Assembly (NCBI GenBank): GCA_963747775.1
Contig: CAVVGT010000001.1
Span: 372,001 to 436,000, forward strand
Reading direction: 5' to 3'
Source of the DNA: JAGVSZ01 sp963747775
Lineage (GTDB): Bacteria; Pseudomonadota; Gammaproteobacteria; Burkholderiales; SG8-39
Length of the DNA: 64,000 nt
Below are positions 7,933 through 21,400 of this stretch, one piece after another (position 1 is the stretch's first letter; each line of letters opens with the position of its first letter). Below the pieces are notes generated by a model that searched no databases, was not told where the DNA came from, and saw only the letters and a program-made list of their open reading frames with translations. The position numbers and the translations under genes are program-made.

Positions 7933-9474
7933 TCAGCGGCCGGCCACCGCGTGCCGCTCGCCCGAAGGCATCTCGTCGTAGCGCACGACCTTGTTGCGGC
8001 CGGTCTGCTTGGCGGCGTAGAGGGCCTGGTCGGCCTCTTCGATCAGCGTCTTCAGGCCCGGCGCGCCGAATTCGAGCGACGAGAGTCCGAAGCTCGCCGT
8101 GACCCGGAGCCCCGGAATCGAGCGGATGCCCGGGCCAGCCTGCGCCTCGACGCGGAACCGGATGCGCTCGGACACCACGGCGGCGCGCAGCGCATCCACG
8201 CCCGGCAGCAGGATGCAGAACTCCTCGCCGCCGTAGCGGCACATGACGTCGGTCGGTCGCAGCGCGGCCTTGAGCACGCGCGACACCTGCACCAACACCT
8301 GGTCGCCCACCGCGTGACCGTAGGTGTCGTTGAACGTCTTGAACTTGTCGATGTCGGTCATCAGGCAGCAGATGTGGCCGCCCTCGGCCCGGGTCTGCGC
8401 GATCATCTGCTCGGCCACCTCGAAGAACGCACGCCGGTTCATGGAGCCGGTGAGCGGATCGATGTTCGCGAGCAGCTTCAGCTCCTCGTTCTGCGCTTCG
8501 ATCTTCTCGCGCGACGCCTCGAGCTCGGAGAGCGTGCGCTCGAGCTCGACGTTCTTGCGGTCGAGCTCGGTGACGTCGTTCAGGGAGACGAGGCAGCCGC
8601 GCACCGCGCCGCGTCCGTCCGTGATCGGGCTGGCCGCGAGCTTCGCCTTGCGGCTGCCGTCGGGCAGGTGCGTGAACTCGAGCATCTCGCCGACGACCGT
8701 CACGCAATCGCGCATTGCGATCGTCCACGGATGGTCGTCGGGCTCGCGCTCGCCGAGAGAGGCACGCAGCCACGGAATCTCGGAGGCCTTGCGTGCGGAG
8801 AGACCGACCTTGTCATCCTGGTTGTTCAGCTCGCGGAACGCCTCGTTCGCGAGCACGATGCGGCCGTTGGTGTCGAGGACGATCACGCCCTCGGTGAGCG
8901 TGTCGAGCGCCTTGCGCACGCGGTCCGGGATCGCCTTGGTCGGATCGAGATGCTCCAGCACCCGGCGCATGTACCAGTAGTAGAGCAGGAACCCGCCGAT
9001 GATCATCGTGCCCAGCATCAGCACGAGCGGGTGGCGGATCCAGCCGAGCCAGGTCTTCGGCACCACCGGCCGGAAGCTGATCTCGACGTTGCCCCAGACG
9101 TCCTTGCCCGCGTGAATCGGCACGGACACGTGGGTCGTGGTCGACTTCGCGTCCTTCAGGGGCACCCAGTGCTTCGCGTGATCGACGCTCTCGACTTGGA
9201 TGTCGCCGGAATTGCGCCGTAGTCCGACCGACAGGATCTCGCCGCCGCGTCCGCTGATCGCGTCGATCGTGCGCTTGAGCGACTCGCCGTCGTCTTTCTG
9301 GAGGAGGACGGCGAGCTGGATGGAGAGATCCTCCGCGGCGAGCGTGCGCGCCTGGCGCGCCATCTCGACGTCGTCGCGCAGCACGCCGAAGAAGGACACG
9401 ATGAGCAGCAGGCCGATCGTGATCGACACGAGGCCGATCGCGATGCGGGAAATCGGGCCGAAGAGCTTCATCAT
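7933..9474 (-). CDS. Membrane-bound PAS-GGDEF diguanylate cyclase
   Basis: 513 residues. TM1 (about 12-30), a ~115-residue periplasmic sensor region, TM2 (about 150-167), a PAS-like domain (about 185-310; GVIVLDTNGRIVLAN), a coiled-coil linker (ELERTLSELEASREK) and a GGDEF domain. The active site is GGEEF at 415-419, which supports cyclase activity (2 GTP to c-di-GMP). The product-inhibition I-site RxxD is intact (RPTD, five residues before GGEEF). No EAL domain is present. The gene starts 22 bp after the stop of the giant adhesin on the same strand, so the two are likely co-transcribed. Confidence 0.9.
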   Translation of the reverse strand: MMKLFGPISRIAIGLVSITIGLLLIVSFFGVLRDDVEMARQARTLAAEDLSIQLAVLLQKDDGESLKRTIDAISGRGGEILSVGLRRNSGDIQVESVDHAKHWVPLKDAKSTTTHVSVPIHAGKDVWGNVEISFRPVVPKTWLGWIRHPLVLMLGTMIIGGFLLYYWYMRRVLEHLDPTKAIPDRVRKALDTLTEGVIVLDTNGRIVLANEAFRELNNQDDKVGLSARKASEIPWLRASLGEREPDDHPWTIAMRDCVTVVGEMLEFTHLPDGSRKAKLAASPITDGRGAVRGCLVSLNDVTELDRKNVELERTLSELEASREKIEAQNEELKLLANIDPLTGSMNRRAFFEVAEQMIAQTRAEGGHICCLMTDIDKFKTFNDTYGHAVGDQVLVQVSRVLKAALRPTDVMCRYGGEEFCILLPGVDALRAAVVSERIRFRVEAQAGPGIRSIPGLRVTASFGLSSLEFGAPGLKTLIEEADQALYAAKQTGRNKVVRYDEMPSGERHAVAGR

Positions 9475-9496
9475 CGCGCGTCAGCGCTCCCGGGGA

Positions 9497-12400
9497 TCAA
9501 CGGCGGGACTCCCCCCCTTCCAGCACCCAGGCCGCACGGTGTTCCTCGTCCTTTTGGTCCTTGTCTTCGGCGGACTCGTCCCATACCTCTTCTTCGTCCT
9601 CGTCCCGCCCCAGCACCGGGAGCGGATCCACGTGCCGCCACGCGGGGGTCGACGCCAGCAGGCTCGCCACCAGGCCCGCCGCCCGCGCCGCCCACCAGAC
9701 CGCCCCCACGGACAGGGCCAGACCGGTGATCCGGACGGAATTTAGCACTACCTCGATACGCTGACGCTCTTCTTCGCTCAGGTCAAGCTCGTGCCGGGTC
9801 GGAATGACCTGCATTTCGGCCCGCATCGGCTCGATCTGGATCTCCGTGCGCATTGGTGTAGTTTCGATCACAGTTGACTGGACCCGCACCTGGGGGAGGC
9901 TGTCCAGGGTGGCTACGCGATCGGTCACGACTAGGGCGGCCGGCACGGGTCGGACCTCGATGAAGTTTACGTCGTCGCCTTCTCCACCATCCCGGCTCCC
10001 GCCCGGGCGGAAGAAGGTCGCCAGCGACGCGGTCGGCAATCCCGTCGGCGTGGTGGAACTCACCGGCGGCGTCGTCGGCGGAGTCACGACCGTGCCGCTG
10101 CCGCCACCGCCGCCCGGGGTCGATGCGGGAGTGCCGATCCCGGCGCCGATGAAGGTGATGTTGGCCGCAGCGGGTCCCACGTTCGAGGTGCCGTCGGACA
10201 CGTAGAGAGTAAAGGCCGGCGGCGCCCCCGAACCGTTGTGCACAAACCGCACATCGCCATTGGCGATCTGCTGCTGCGTAAAGGTTGTCACCGGAACGCC
10301 CGGGCTCGCCGCGAGCTCGAAGTAGCCGTTCGTGACGCTAACGACGCTGAACACGAGCGTGCCGACAGGGGTATCCGGATCCGTCGCGCTCACGTTAGTG
10401 GGCGTGACCGAGAGTGTGCCGCCGTTGACGATCGTCCAGGCGTTGTTCTGGAGCGAGGGGGTGTCGTTCACCGCGGTGACGGTCACCGTGACCGTGGCCG
10501 TGTCGGTGTCGCCGTTGCTGTCGGTGAAGGTGTAGGTGAAGGTCTCGGTGCCGCTCACCCCGGGCGCCGGGGTGTAATTGATGCTGGTGTTGCCGGCGGC
10601 GATGGCGATGGTGCCGCCCAGGCTGCCCGCGCTCACGCTGGTGATGGTGCCCAGGCCGCTGCCGGTGTCGTCGTTGCCGAGGACCGCGAGGTTGGTCAGG
10701 CCGCTGTCCTCGTCCACCGTGTAGGCGTCATCGACCAGGTCGGGCACCGCATCGATGGTGACGCTCACCGTGGCCGTGTCGGTGTCGCCGTTGCTGTCGG
10801 TGAAGGTGTAGGTGAAGGTCTCGGTGCCGCTCACCCCGGGCGCCGGGGTGTAATTGATGCTGGTGTTGCCGGCGGCGATGGCGATGGTGCCGCCCAGGCT
10901 GCCCGCGCTCACGCTGGTGATGGTGCCCAGGCCGCTGCCGGTGTCGTCGTTGCCGAGGACCGCGAGGTTGGTCAGGCCGCTGTCCTCGTCCACCGTGTAG
11001 GCGTCATCGACCAGGTCGGGCACCGCATCGATGGTGACGCTCACCGTGGCCGTGTCGGTGTCGCCGTTGCTGTCGGTGAAGGTGTAGGTGAAGGTCTCGG
11101 TGCCGCTCACCCCGGGCGCCGGGGTGTAATTGATGCTGGTGTTGCCGGCGGCGATGGCGATGGTGCCGCCCAGGCTGCCCGCGCTCACGCTGGTGATGGT
11201 GCCCAGGCCGCTGCCGGTGTCGTCGTTGCCGAGGACCGCGAGGTTGGTCAGGCCGCTGTCCTCGTCCACCGTGTAGGCGTCATCGACCAGGTCGGGCACC
11301 GCATCGATGGTGACGCTCACCGTGGCCGTGTCGGTGTCGCCGTTGCTGTCGGTGAAGGTGTAGGTGAAGGTCTCGGTGCCGCTCACCCCGGGCGCCGGGG
11401 TGTAATTGATGCTGGTGTTGCCGGCGGCGATGGCGATGGTGCCGCCCAGGCTGCCCGCGCTCACGCTGGTGATGGTGCCCAGGCCGCTGCCGGTGTCGTC
11501 GTTGCCGAGGACCGCGAGGTTGGTCAGGCCGCTGTCCTCGTCCACCGTGTAGGCGTCATCGACCAGGTCGGGCACCGCATCGATGGTGACGCTCACCGTG
11601 GCCGTGTCGGTGTCGCCGTTGCTGTCGGTGAAGGTGTAGGTGAAGGTCTCGGTGCCGCTCACCCCGGGCGCCGGGGTGTAATTGATGCTGGTGTTGCCGG
11701 CGGCGATGGCGATGGTGCCGCCCAGGCTGCCCGCGCTCACGCTGGTGATGGTGCCCAGGCCGCTGCCGGTGTCGTCGTTGCCGAGGACCGCGAGGTTGGT
11801 CAGGCCGCTGTCCTCGTCCACCGTGTAGGCGTCATCGACCAGGTCGGGCACCGCATCGATGGTGACGCTCACCGTGGCCGTGTCGGTGTCGCCGTTGCTG
11901 TCGGTGAAGGTGTAGGTGAAGGTCTCGGTGCCGCTCACCCCGGGCGCCGGGGTGTAATTGATGCTGGTGTTGCCGGCGGCGATGGCGATGGTGCCGCCCA
12001 GGCTGCCCGCGCTCACGCTGGTGATGGTGCCCAGGCCGCTGCCGGTGTCGTCGTTGCCGAGGACCGCGAGGTTGGTCAGGCCGCTGTCCTCGTCCACCGT
12101 GTAGGCGTCATCGACCAGGTCGGGCACCGCATCGATGGTGACGCTCACCGTGGCCGTGTCGGTGTCGCCGTTGCTGTCGGTGAAGGTGTAGGTGAAGGTC
12201 TCGGTGCCGCTCACCCCGGGCGCCGGGGTGTAATTGATGCTGGTGTTGCCGGCGGCGATGGCGATGGTGCCGCCCAGGCTGCCCGCGCTCACGCTGGTGA
12301 TGGTGCCCAGGCCGCTGCCGGTGTCGTCGTTGCCGAGGACCGCGAGGTTGGTCAGGCCGCTGTCCTCGTCCACCGTGTAGGCGTCATCGACCAGGTCGGG

Positions 12401-15400
12401 CACCGCATCGATGGTGACGCTCACCGTGGCCGTGTCGGTGTCGCCGTTGCTGTCGGTGAAGGTGTAGGTGAAGGTCTCGGTGCCGCTCACCCCGGGCGCC
12501 GGGGTGTAATTGATGCTGGTGTTGCCGGCGGCGATGGCGATGGTGCCGCCCAGGCTGCCCGCGCTCACGCTGGTGATGGTGCCCAGGCCGCTGCCGGTGT
12601 CGTCGTTGCCGAGGACCGCGAGGTTGGTCAGGCCGCTGTCCTCGTCCACCGTGTAGGCGTCATCGACCAGGTCGGGCACCGCATCGATGGTGACGCTCAC
12701 CGTGGCCGTGTCGGTGTCGCCGTTGCTGTCGGTGAAGGTGTAGGTGAAGGTCTCGGTGCCGCTCACCCCGGGCGCCGGGGTGTAATTGATGCTGGTGTTG
12801 CCGGCGGCGATGGCGATGGTGCCGCCCAGGCTGCCCGCGCTCACGCTGGTGATGGTGCCCAGGCCGCTGCCGGTGTCGTCGTTGCCGAGGACCGCGAGGT
12901 TGGTCAGGCCGCTGTCCTCGTCCACCGTGTAGGCGTCATCGACCAGGTCGGGCACCGCATCGATGGTGACGCTCACCGTGGCCGTGTCGGTGTCGCCGTT
13001 GCTGTCGGTGAAGGTGTAGGTGAAGGTCTCGGTGCCGCTCACCCCGGGCGCCGGGGTGTAATTGATGCTGGTGTTGCCGGCGGCGATGGCGATGGTGCCG
13101 CCCAGGCTGCCCGCGCTCACGCTGGTGATGGTGCCCAGGCCGCTGCCGGTGTCGTCGTTGCCGAGGACCGCGAGGTTGGTCAGGCCGCTGTCCTCGTCCA
13201 CCGTGTAGGCGTCATCGACCAGGTCGGGCACCGCATCGATGGTGACGCTCACCGTGGCCGTGTCGGTGTCGCCGTTGCTGTCGGTGAAGGTGTAGGTGAA
13301 GGTCTCGGTGCCGCTCACCCCGGGCGCCGGGGTGTAATTGATGCTGGTGTTGCCGGCGGCGATGGCGATGGTGCCGCCCAGGCTGCCCGCGCTCACGCTG
13401 GTGATGGTGCCCAGGCCGCTGCCGGTGTCGTCGTTGCCGAGGACCGCGAGGTTGGTCAGGCCGCTGTCCTCGTCCACCGTGTAGGCGTCATCGACCAGGT
13501 CGGGCACCGCATCGATGGTGACGCTCACCGTGGCCGTGTCGGTGTCGCCGTTGCTGTCGGTGAAGGTGTAGGTGAAGGTCTCGGTGCCGCTCACCCCGGG
13601 CGCCGGGGTGTAATTGATGCTGGTGTTGCCGGCGGCGATGGCGATGGTGCCGCCCAGGCTGCCCGCGCTCACGCTGGTGATGGTGCCCAGGCCGCTGCCG
13701 GTGTCGTCGTTGCCGAGGACCGCGAGGTTGGTCAGGCCGCTGTCCTCGTCCACCGTGTAGGCGTCATCGACCAGGTCGGGCACCGCATCGATGGTGACGC
13801 TCACCGTGGCCGTGTCGGTGTCGCCGTTGCTGTCGGTGAAGGTGTAGGTGAAGGTCTCGGTGCCGCTCACCCCGGGCGCCGGGGTGTAATTGATGCTGGT
13901 GTTGCCGGCGGCGATGGCGATGGTGCCGCCCAGGCTGCCCGCGCTCACGCTGGTGATGGTGCCCAGGCCGCTGCCGGTGTCGTCGTTGCCGAGGACCGCG
14001 AGGTTGGTCAGGCCGCTGTCCTCGTCCACCGTGTAGGCGTCATCGACCAGGTCGGGCACCGCATCGATGGTGACGCTCACCGTGGCCGTGTCGGTGTCGC
14101 CGTTGCTGTCGGTGAAGGTGTAGGTGAAGGTCTCGGTGCCGCTCACCCCGGGCGCCGGGGTGTAATTGATGCTGGTGTTGCCGGCGGCGATGGCGATGGT
14201 GCCGCCCAGGCTGCCCGCGCTCACGCTGGTGATGGTGCCCAGGCCGCTGCCGGTGTCGTCGTTGCCGAGGACCGCGAGGTTGGTCAGGCCGCTGTCCTCG
14301 TCCACCGTGTAGGCGTCATCGACCAGGTCGGGCACCGCATCGATGGTGACGCTCACCGTGGCCGTGTCGGTGTCGCCGTTGCTGTCGGTGAAGGTGTAGG
14401 TGAAGGTCTCGGTGCCGCTCACCCCGGGCGCCGGGGTGTAATTGATGCTGGTGTTGCCGGCGGCGATGGCGATGGTGCCGCCCAGGCTGCCCGCGCTCAC
14501 GCTGGTGATGGTGCCCAGGCCGCTGCCGGTGTCGTCGTTGCCGAGGACCGCGAGGTTGGTCAGGCCGCTGTCCTCGTCCACCGTGTAGGCGTCATCGACC
14601 AGGTCGGGCACCGCATCGATGGTGACGCTCACCGTGGCCGTGTCGGTGTCGCCGTTGCTGTCGGTGAAGGTGTAGGTGAAGGTCTCGGTGCCGCTCACCC
14701 CGGGCGCCGGGGTGTAATTGATGCTGGTGTTGCCGGCGGCGATGGCGATGGTGCCGCCCAGGCTGCCCGCGCTCACGCTGGTGATGGTGCCCAGGCCGCT
14801 GCCGGTGTCGTCGTTGCCGAGGACCGCGAGGTTGGTCAGGCCGCTGTCCTCGTCCACCGTGTAGGCGTCATCGACCAGGTCGGGCACCGCATCGATGGTG
14901 ACGCTCACCGTGGCCGTGTCGGTGTCGCCGTTGCTGTCGGTGAAGGTGTAGGTGAAGGTCTCGGTGCCGCTCACCCCGGGCGCCGGGGTGTAATTGATGC
15001 TGGTGTTGCCGGCGGCGATGGCGATGGTGCCGCCCAGGCTGCCCGCGCTCACGCTGGTGATGGTGCCCAGGCCGCTGCCGGTGTCGTCGTTGCCGAGGAC
15101 CGCGAGGTTGGTCAGGCCGCTGTCCTCGTCCACCGTGTAGGCGTCATCGACCAGGTCGGGCACCGCATCGATGGTGACGCTCACCGTGGCCGTGTCGGTG
15201 TCGCCGTTGCTGTCGGTGAAGGTGTAGGTGAAGGTCTCGGTGCCGCTCACCCCGGGCGCCGGGGTGTAATTGATGCTGGTGTTGCCGGCGGCGATGGCGA
15301 TGGTGCCGCCCAGGCTGCCCGCGCTCACGCTGGTGATGGTGCCCAGGCCGCTGCCGGTGTCGTCGTTGCCGAGGACCGCGAGGTTGGTCAGGCCGCTGTC

Positions 15401-18400
15401 CTCGTCCACCGTGTAGGCGTCATCGACCAGGTCGGGCACCGCATCGATGGTGACGCTCACCGTGGCCGTGTCGGTGTCGCCGTTGCTGTCGGTGAAGGTG
15501 TAGGTGAAGGTCTCGGTGCCGCTCACCCCGGGCGCCGGGGTGTAATTGATGCTGGTGTTGCCGGCGGCGATGGCGATGGTGCCGCCCAGGCTGCCCGCGC
15601 TCACGCTGGTGATGGTGCCCAGGCCGCTGCCGGTGTCGTCGTTGCCGAGGACCGCGAGGTTGGTCAGGCCGCTGTCCTCGTCCACCGTGTAGGCGTCATC
15701 GACCAGGTCGGGCACCGCATCGATGGTGACGCTCACCGTGGCCGTGTCGGTGTCGCCGTTGCTGTCGGTGAAGGTGTAGGTGAAGGTCTCGGTGCCGCTC
15801 ACCCCGGGCGCCGGGGTGTAATTGATGCTGGTGTTGCCGGCGGCGATGGCGATGGTGCCGCCCAGGCTGCCCGCGCTCACGCTGGTGATGGTGCCCAGGC
15901 CGCTGCCGGTGTCGTCGTTGCCGAGGACCGCGAGGTTGGTCAGGCCGCTGTCCTCGTCCACCGTGTAGGCGTCATCGACCAGGTCGGGCACCGCATCGAT
16001 GGTGACGCTCACCGTCGCGGTTTCGGTCACCCCGCCGCTCGTGACCGTGTACGTGAAGGAGTCCGAGCCGTTGAAGTTGGCATTGGGCGTGTACTCCACC
16101 GTGCCGATCGCGCCGTCCAGAATCGCGACCGTTCCGTTGGCGGCGCCGGATACCGAGGTGACGGCGCGCCCAGGGCTCTCGAAGCTGTCGTTGGCCAGGA
16201 CGCCGAGCACCACCGCGGTGTCCTCGTTCGTGGAGACGGCGTCGTTCGCGATGTCGCCGACCGGGTTCACTGTGATCGTGACCGTCGCGACGTTGGACAG
16301 GTTCGCCCCGTCGCTTGCACGGTACGTGAAGGTGTCGGTGCCGTTGAAATCGGCGTTGGGCGTGTAAGTGAAGGTGCCGTCCGTGCGCAGGGTGAGCGTG
16401 CCGTTGGAGGGGCCGGCGACCAGGCTTGCGGTGAGGCGCGCGCTGTCCTCGTCGGTGTCGCTGGCGAGCACGCTCGTCGACGGGACTCCGAACGTGACGA
16501 ACTGGGTGCGCATCGAGAGATACTCGGCGTAGTTCCACGCCGCAGTGCGGTTCGTCGTCGCGAGGCGCACCTCGTCCATCATGCCGTCGAAGCGGTTTGT
16601 CGCCGAGCCGTCATCCTCGCGCCCGAGCGAGGCGAACTGCGAGTTCGTAGCGGCGACGTTGTTCGCCGTGAACGCTGGCGTCCCGGTCGCGATCCGGATG
16701 CCGTCCACGTAAAGGTCGATGCGGCCGTTCGGCGTCGCGTAGTCAATTACTGCGGTCACGTACTGCCATGTGTCGAGGGCGACTTGGTTATTCGCGGTGA
16801 AGACGCTGCTGGAGCCATCCAGGTCGCCGGTGCGTCCGAAACCCTCGATGGCGCTCGTGCCGGTGTGCAGGTTAATTGAGGCGCGGCTCGAAGTACCCGC
16901 CCCCGGGCTACCGACAGACGCGCCGAAGATCTGCGCCACCTCGGCGAGCGACTCGGTGTTGATCCATGCGGACACGGTGGCGGCGCCCGCGCCATTCACG
17001 AAGTTGCGATTGGTACCGAGATTGATCCAGTCGCCCTGGGTCAGCTCGAAGTCCTGGCCGCCGCCGATCACGCCCGTGACGCCGGTCGTGCCGATGCTGG
17101 CGCCGTCGTTGTTGCTCGCCGACGAGTCGTTGATTGCTCCGCCGCCGGCCTCGTTGAGGTGATACACGCCGGTGTAGCCGCTCGACCACACGGCCGCCGG
17201 GTTCTGGCCCGCCGCGGCCGCGGCGTTGCCGTAGTACATCCAGATGTGGTCGGCTGCGGTGGCGTCGATCTGCGGGACCCTGACCCAGACGAACGAGTCG
17301 CCTGTCTCGTCCCAGCGTTCGATCTCGTATGCGAGGGCGGTGCCGTCCGGATCGAAGAACCGCAGGTCCTGCCCGGCGTTTTGAATCTGCGCGTAGTCAA
17401 CGTTGCCGCTGTTCAGCGCCACGAGAACCGGGAAGTCGACGAGCGTTTGCGCGGTGACCGCGCTGCCCACGCCGTCGGTGAACGAGAAGCTGTTGTTGAA
17501 CGTCAATTGCGCCCGCTGTGTCCACGTGGGAAGGAGCCAGCCGTCTGCGATTGCGCCGTCCTCGGCCGTGGCGTAGGCGTCGTCGGCGGCGGTGGGCGCG
17601 TCGTTGACCGGGGTGCCGGTCATGGTCTTGGTGCCGCTGAGCGGGGCGGCCACGCCATCGCTCACGCTGGTGGCGATGGTGAAGTTGGCGTTGTAGTTGA
17701 GCGCCGGGGTGAAGGTGAGTCCGGCGAGCAGCGTGTTCACATCGGCCAGGGCGCCCGCGGCAGTCCACACCCCGCCCACGAAGGTGGAGGTGACCGCCCC
17801 CGAGGTGGCGGTGTTCAAGGCGCCGGCGGCCACATCGGAGAGCGTGAGGGTGACCGTGACGTTGGCGCTGTCGACGTCGCTCACCACGATGTTGGTGAGG
17901 TTGAGCGCGGTGTCCTCGGTGTAGGTCTCGGCGGCCGACAAGTTGGTGGCGGTGGGCGCGTCGTTGACCGGGGTGACGGTGATCGTCACCGTTGCGATAT
18001 TCGAGTCGATCGCACCGTCGTTCGCCCTGTAGGTGAAGGTGTCGGTGCCGAAGAAGTCCGCGTTCGGGGTGTAGACGAATGTGCCGTCCGGATTGAGCGT
18101 AAGGATGCCGCTGGAAACGCCAGACACAAGCGTCACGCCGAGGGGATCGTTCTCGGCGTCGGTGTCGTTACTCAAGACTCCGCCGAGGGCGGGCGCGATT
18201 TGCGCGGACCCGAACGAAACGAACTGCGTCCCGGCCTGGTTTAGCATCGCGCGGTACTCGGCCTGGATCCAACCGGCCGTGCGCGCGACGGTCGCTACCC
18301 GTGCCTCGTCGATCCTACCGTCGAAGTACGGCGCAGCGCCGTCGTCGCTTGAACCGATCGTGGAGCTGGCCGAAGGGGTGTTGGGGAACACAGGCGCCGG

Positions 18401-21400
18401 AAGGTTGATTGCACCCGTGAGGGCACGGACGGTCCCATCCACGTAGACAGTGACCTCGTCCGTGGCGAGATTGACGACGCCTGTCACGTAGTGCCAGGCG
18501 CCCGCCGTCACCGGCGTGGTCGTAAAGACGGTCGTATCGACCCCATCACCCGAGCGCACGATGAACTTTATTTCCCCCCCGGGGTCCAGCTCGATCGCCA
18601 TGCGCGAGGTTCCCGAGGGTGCGCCGCTGGTGATGCTCGCGCTTAGGATGAGGTTCGGGTTGGAAAGGTCGTCAGCATTGACCCAGGCCGAGAAGGTCGC
18701 CGCGGTGGCCCCGTCGATGAAAGATCGGTTCGCGCCCAGATTGATGTAGTCGTTGACCCCGTCGAATCCGTATGCGAGCCCGATCTGGCCCGGCTGGGCG
18801 CCCGACGCGCCGTTGATGGGCGTGCCGTCGTAGTTGGTCGAGGTCGCATCCTCGATCACACCTCCGGCGTCGTTGAGGTGATAGACGGACCGGTATCCGG
18901 TCCCCGCCCAGACGATGCTCGGGTCTTCGCCGTCGGCGGTAGCGGCGTTGCCGTAGTACATGAGGATCGAGTCCGAGGCCCCGATGTCGATCTGCGGGAC
19001 GTTCACCCATACGTAGGAGTTCCCCGTCTCGTCCCAGCGCTCGATCTCGCACGCGAGCGACGTGCCGTCGGCGTCGAAGAAGCGGAGGTCGCCACCATCG
19101 CCCTGAGTGAACGCATAATCAATGCTCGAGGAATTCAGGACAACCAGGACCGGAAAGTTTGTGAGCGTCTCGGCCGGATCGAAGCCGCCGACGTTCGTAT
19201 TGTTGAACGTGATTTGCTGACGACGTGTCCAGTCGGTGTCCCACCAGCTGACCGTGAGCGTGTTGTCCTCGGCGACGGTGTAGGCGTCATCAACGGCGGT
19301 GGGCGCGTCGTTGACCGGGGTGCCGGTCATGGTCTTGGTGCCGCTGAGCGGGGCGGCCACGCCATCGCTCACGCTGGTGGCGATGGTGAAGTTGGCGTTG
19401 TAGTTGAGCGCCGGGGTGAAGGTGAGTCCGGCGAGCAGCGTGTTCACATCGGCCAGGGCGCCCGCGGCAGTCCACACCCCGCCCACGAAGGTGGAGGTGA
19501 CCGCCCCCGAGGTGGCGGTGTTCAAGGCGCCGGCGGCCACATCGGAGAGCGTGAGGGTGACCGTGACGTTGGCGCTGTCGACGTCGCTCACCACGATGTT
19601 GGTGAGGTTGAGCGCGGTGTCCTCGGTGTAGGTCTCGGCGGCCGACAAGTTGGTGGCGGTGGGCGCGTCGTTGACCGGGGTGCCGGTCATGGTCTTGGTG
19701 CCGCTGAGCGGGGCGGCCACGCCATCGCTCACGCTGGTGGCGATGGTGAAGTTGGCGTTGTAGTTGAGCGCCGGGGTGAAGGTGAGTCCGGCGAGCAGCG
19801 TGTTCACATCGGCCAGGGCGCCCGCGGCAGTCCACACCCCGCCCACGAAGGTGGAGGTGACCGCCCCCGAGGTGGCGGTGTTCAAGGCGCCGGCGGCCAC
19901 ATCGGAGAGCGTGAGGGTGACCGTGACGTTGGCGCTGTCGACGTCGCTCACCACGATGTTGGTGAGGTTGAGCGCGGTGTCCTCGGTGTAGGTCTCGGCG
20001 GCCGACAAGTTGGTGGCGGTGGGCGCGTCGTTGACCGGGGTTACCGTGAGGCTGGCCGTATCGGTGACACTAGAGAAGGCGGTGGTGCCGCCGTTGGTGG
20101 TCGTGTTGGCGGTGCCACCGTTGGTCCCGCTGGTCCGATCCCAGGCGCGGAAGGTGATGGCGCTGCCGAGCGTGCCGTTGAAATCGGCGTTCGGCTGGAA
20201 GTAGATGCGGGTGTTCGCGTCGGCGGCGAGCAGCTGCGAGTTGGCCACGCTGGGGGTGAAGGCGGTCCAGTTGGTGCCGTTGTTGATCGAGTAGAACCAG
20301 CTGCCGTTGGTGGTGTCGGCGGCGGTGATCGCGATGCCGAGCAGCGCGGGGGAGTCCGCGTCGGTCACGTTGTTGAGGCCGCCCCCGCCCGGAAAGTCGA
20401 CCAGGCTCGAGACGAGCGTGCCCACCGCGCCCGAAGGCGGGCCCGCATCTTCGTTGATCGCGTTGAGCACCGGACTCGTCCCTGCGTCCAGCACCGGAGC
20501 CCGCCCGGGGGCGAGCGCAATCGTCATGCCTGCCCAGCGCGACGAACCGGAGAGGGTCGAGGTCGAAGCCGCGTAGCTCCCGGCGGTCGCCCTTATGCCC
20601 GTCGCCATCGAGATGGTCCCTTGGCTGCCCAGAGCATGACTGGCCTGGTAGCGATCGGTCACGCTCGAAAGGCCCGCGTTCGCCCAGGGGCCGAACATGT
20701 CGGCGTCGTCGTCGCTGCTCCCGACCATGACGACAAGGGTGTCCGCGACCGTCGTCGTGGCGGTGGCAAGGGATACAGCCGCACTGTTGCCGGTCGATTG
20801 GCTCGTGATGTTGATTGGAGTACTCGTGTTGACGCCCCGGAATGCGGCGATGAAGCCGGAGATGTGGTTGCCCGGGTCATTCGTTGTCGGGTTGCCCTGC
20901 GTGCCGTTGTAGACGCTCCAGAAAACCGTGAGACGCGTCGAATTGTCATTGGTGTTGATGTTCGGGTTCGCGAGCAGGTTCCACGCCCCGCCGTTCTGGT
21001 TCGTGAACGATACTGCCTGACCACCTTGGCTCTCGAAAACGGCGAGGAGCACGTCGCCAGCCTGGATTCCCGCCGGCAATGCGGGCGTAATCGTCCCGGT
21101 GCCTGAGGCCAACGTTCCGTATCCGACGTAGGTTGGCTCGGCGAGGATGTGGTTCCAAGCGCGCTGCTCGTCGGCAGAAACGACAATCTGCGCCTCGATC
21201 GAGCCGGTCCGGAACTCGAGCTCCCAGTCCCCTCCCTTGGCCGCCGCGCCGGTCCGATCCTCGCTCGCAGCCACATCGGCGCCGGTTAGGCGCGAGAGCG
21301 CCTCGATCAACGATCTGCCCTCCTGACTGCCGGCGAGGTCGCACCCGTAGAGCAGGATGTCGCCGTCGTCGGCGAGCGCTTCACCCCACTTCTTCACGCT

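Noticed and set aside
10491..16015. Regular repeats as a CRISPR array
   Set aside because: There are no spacers; the full 276-bp unit repeats head to tail and is coding.
10238..16879. A 2,213-codon open frame on the plus strand across the adhesin repeats
   Set aside because: The unit length is a multiple of three, so a frame open in one unit stays open in all 20. The translated product is low-complexity Gly/Val/Arg/Asp with no ribosome site or family match, and the opposite strand encodes recognisable domains.
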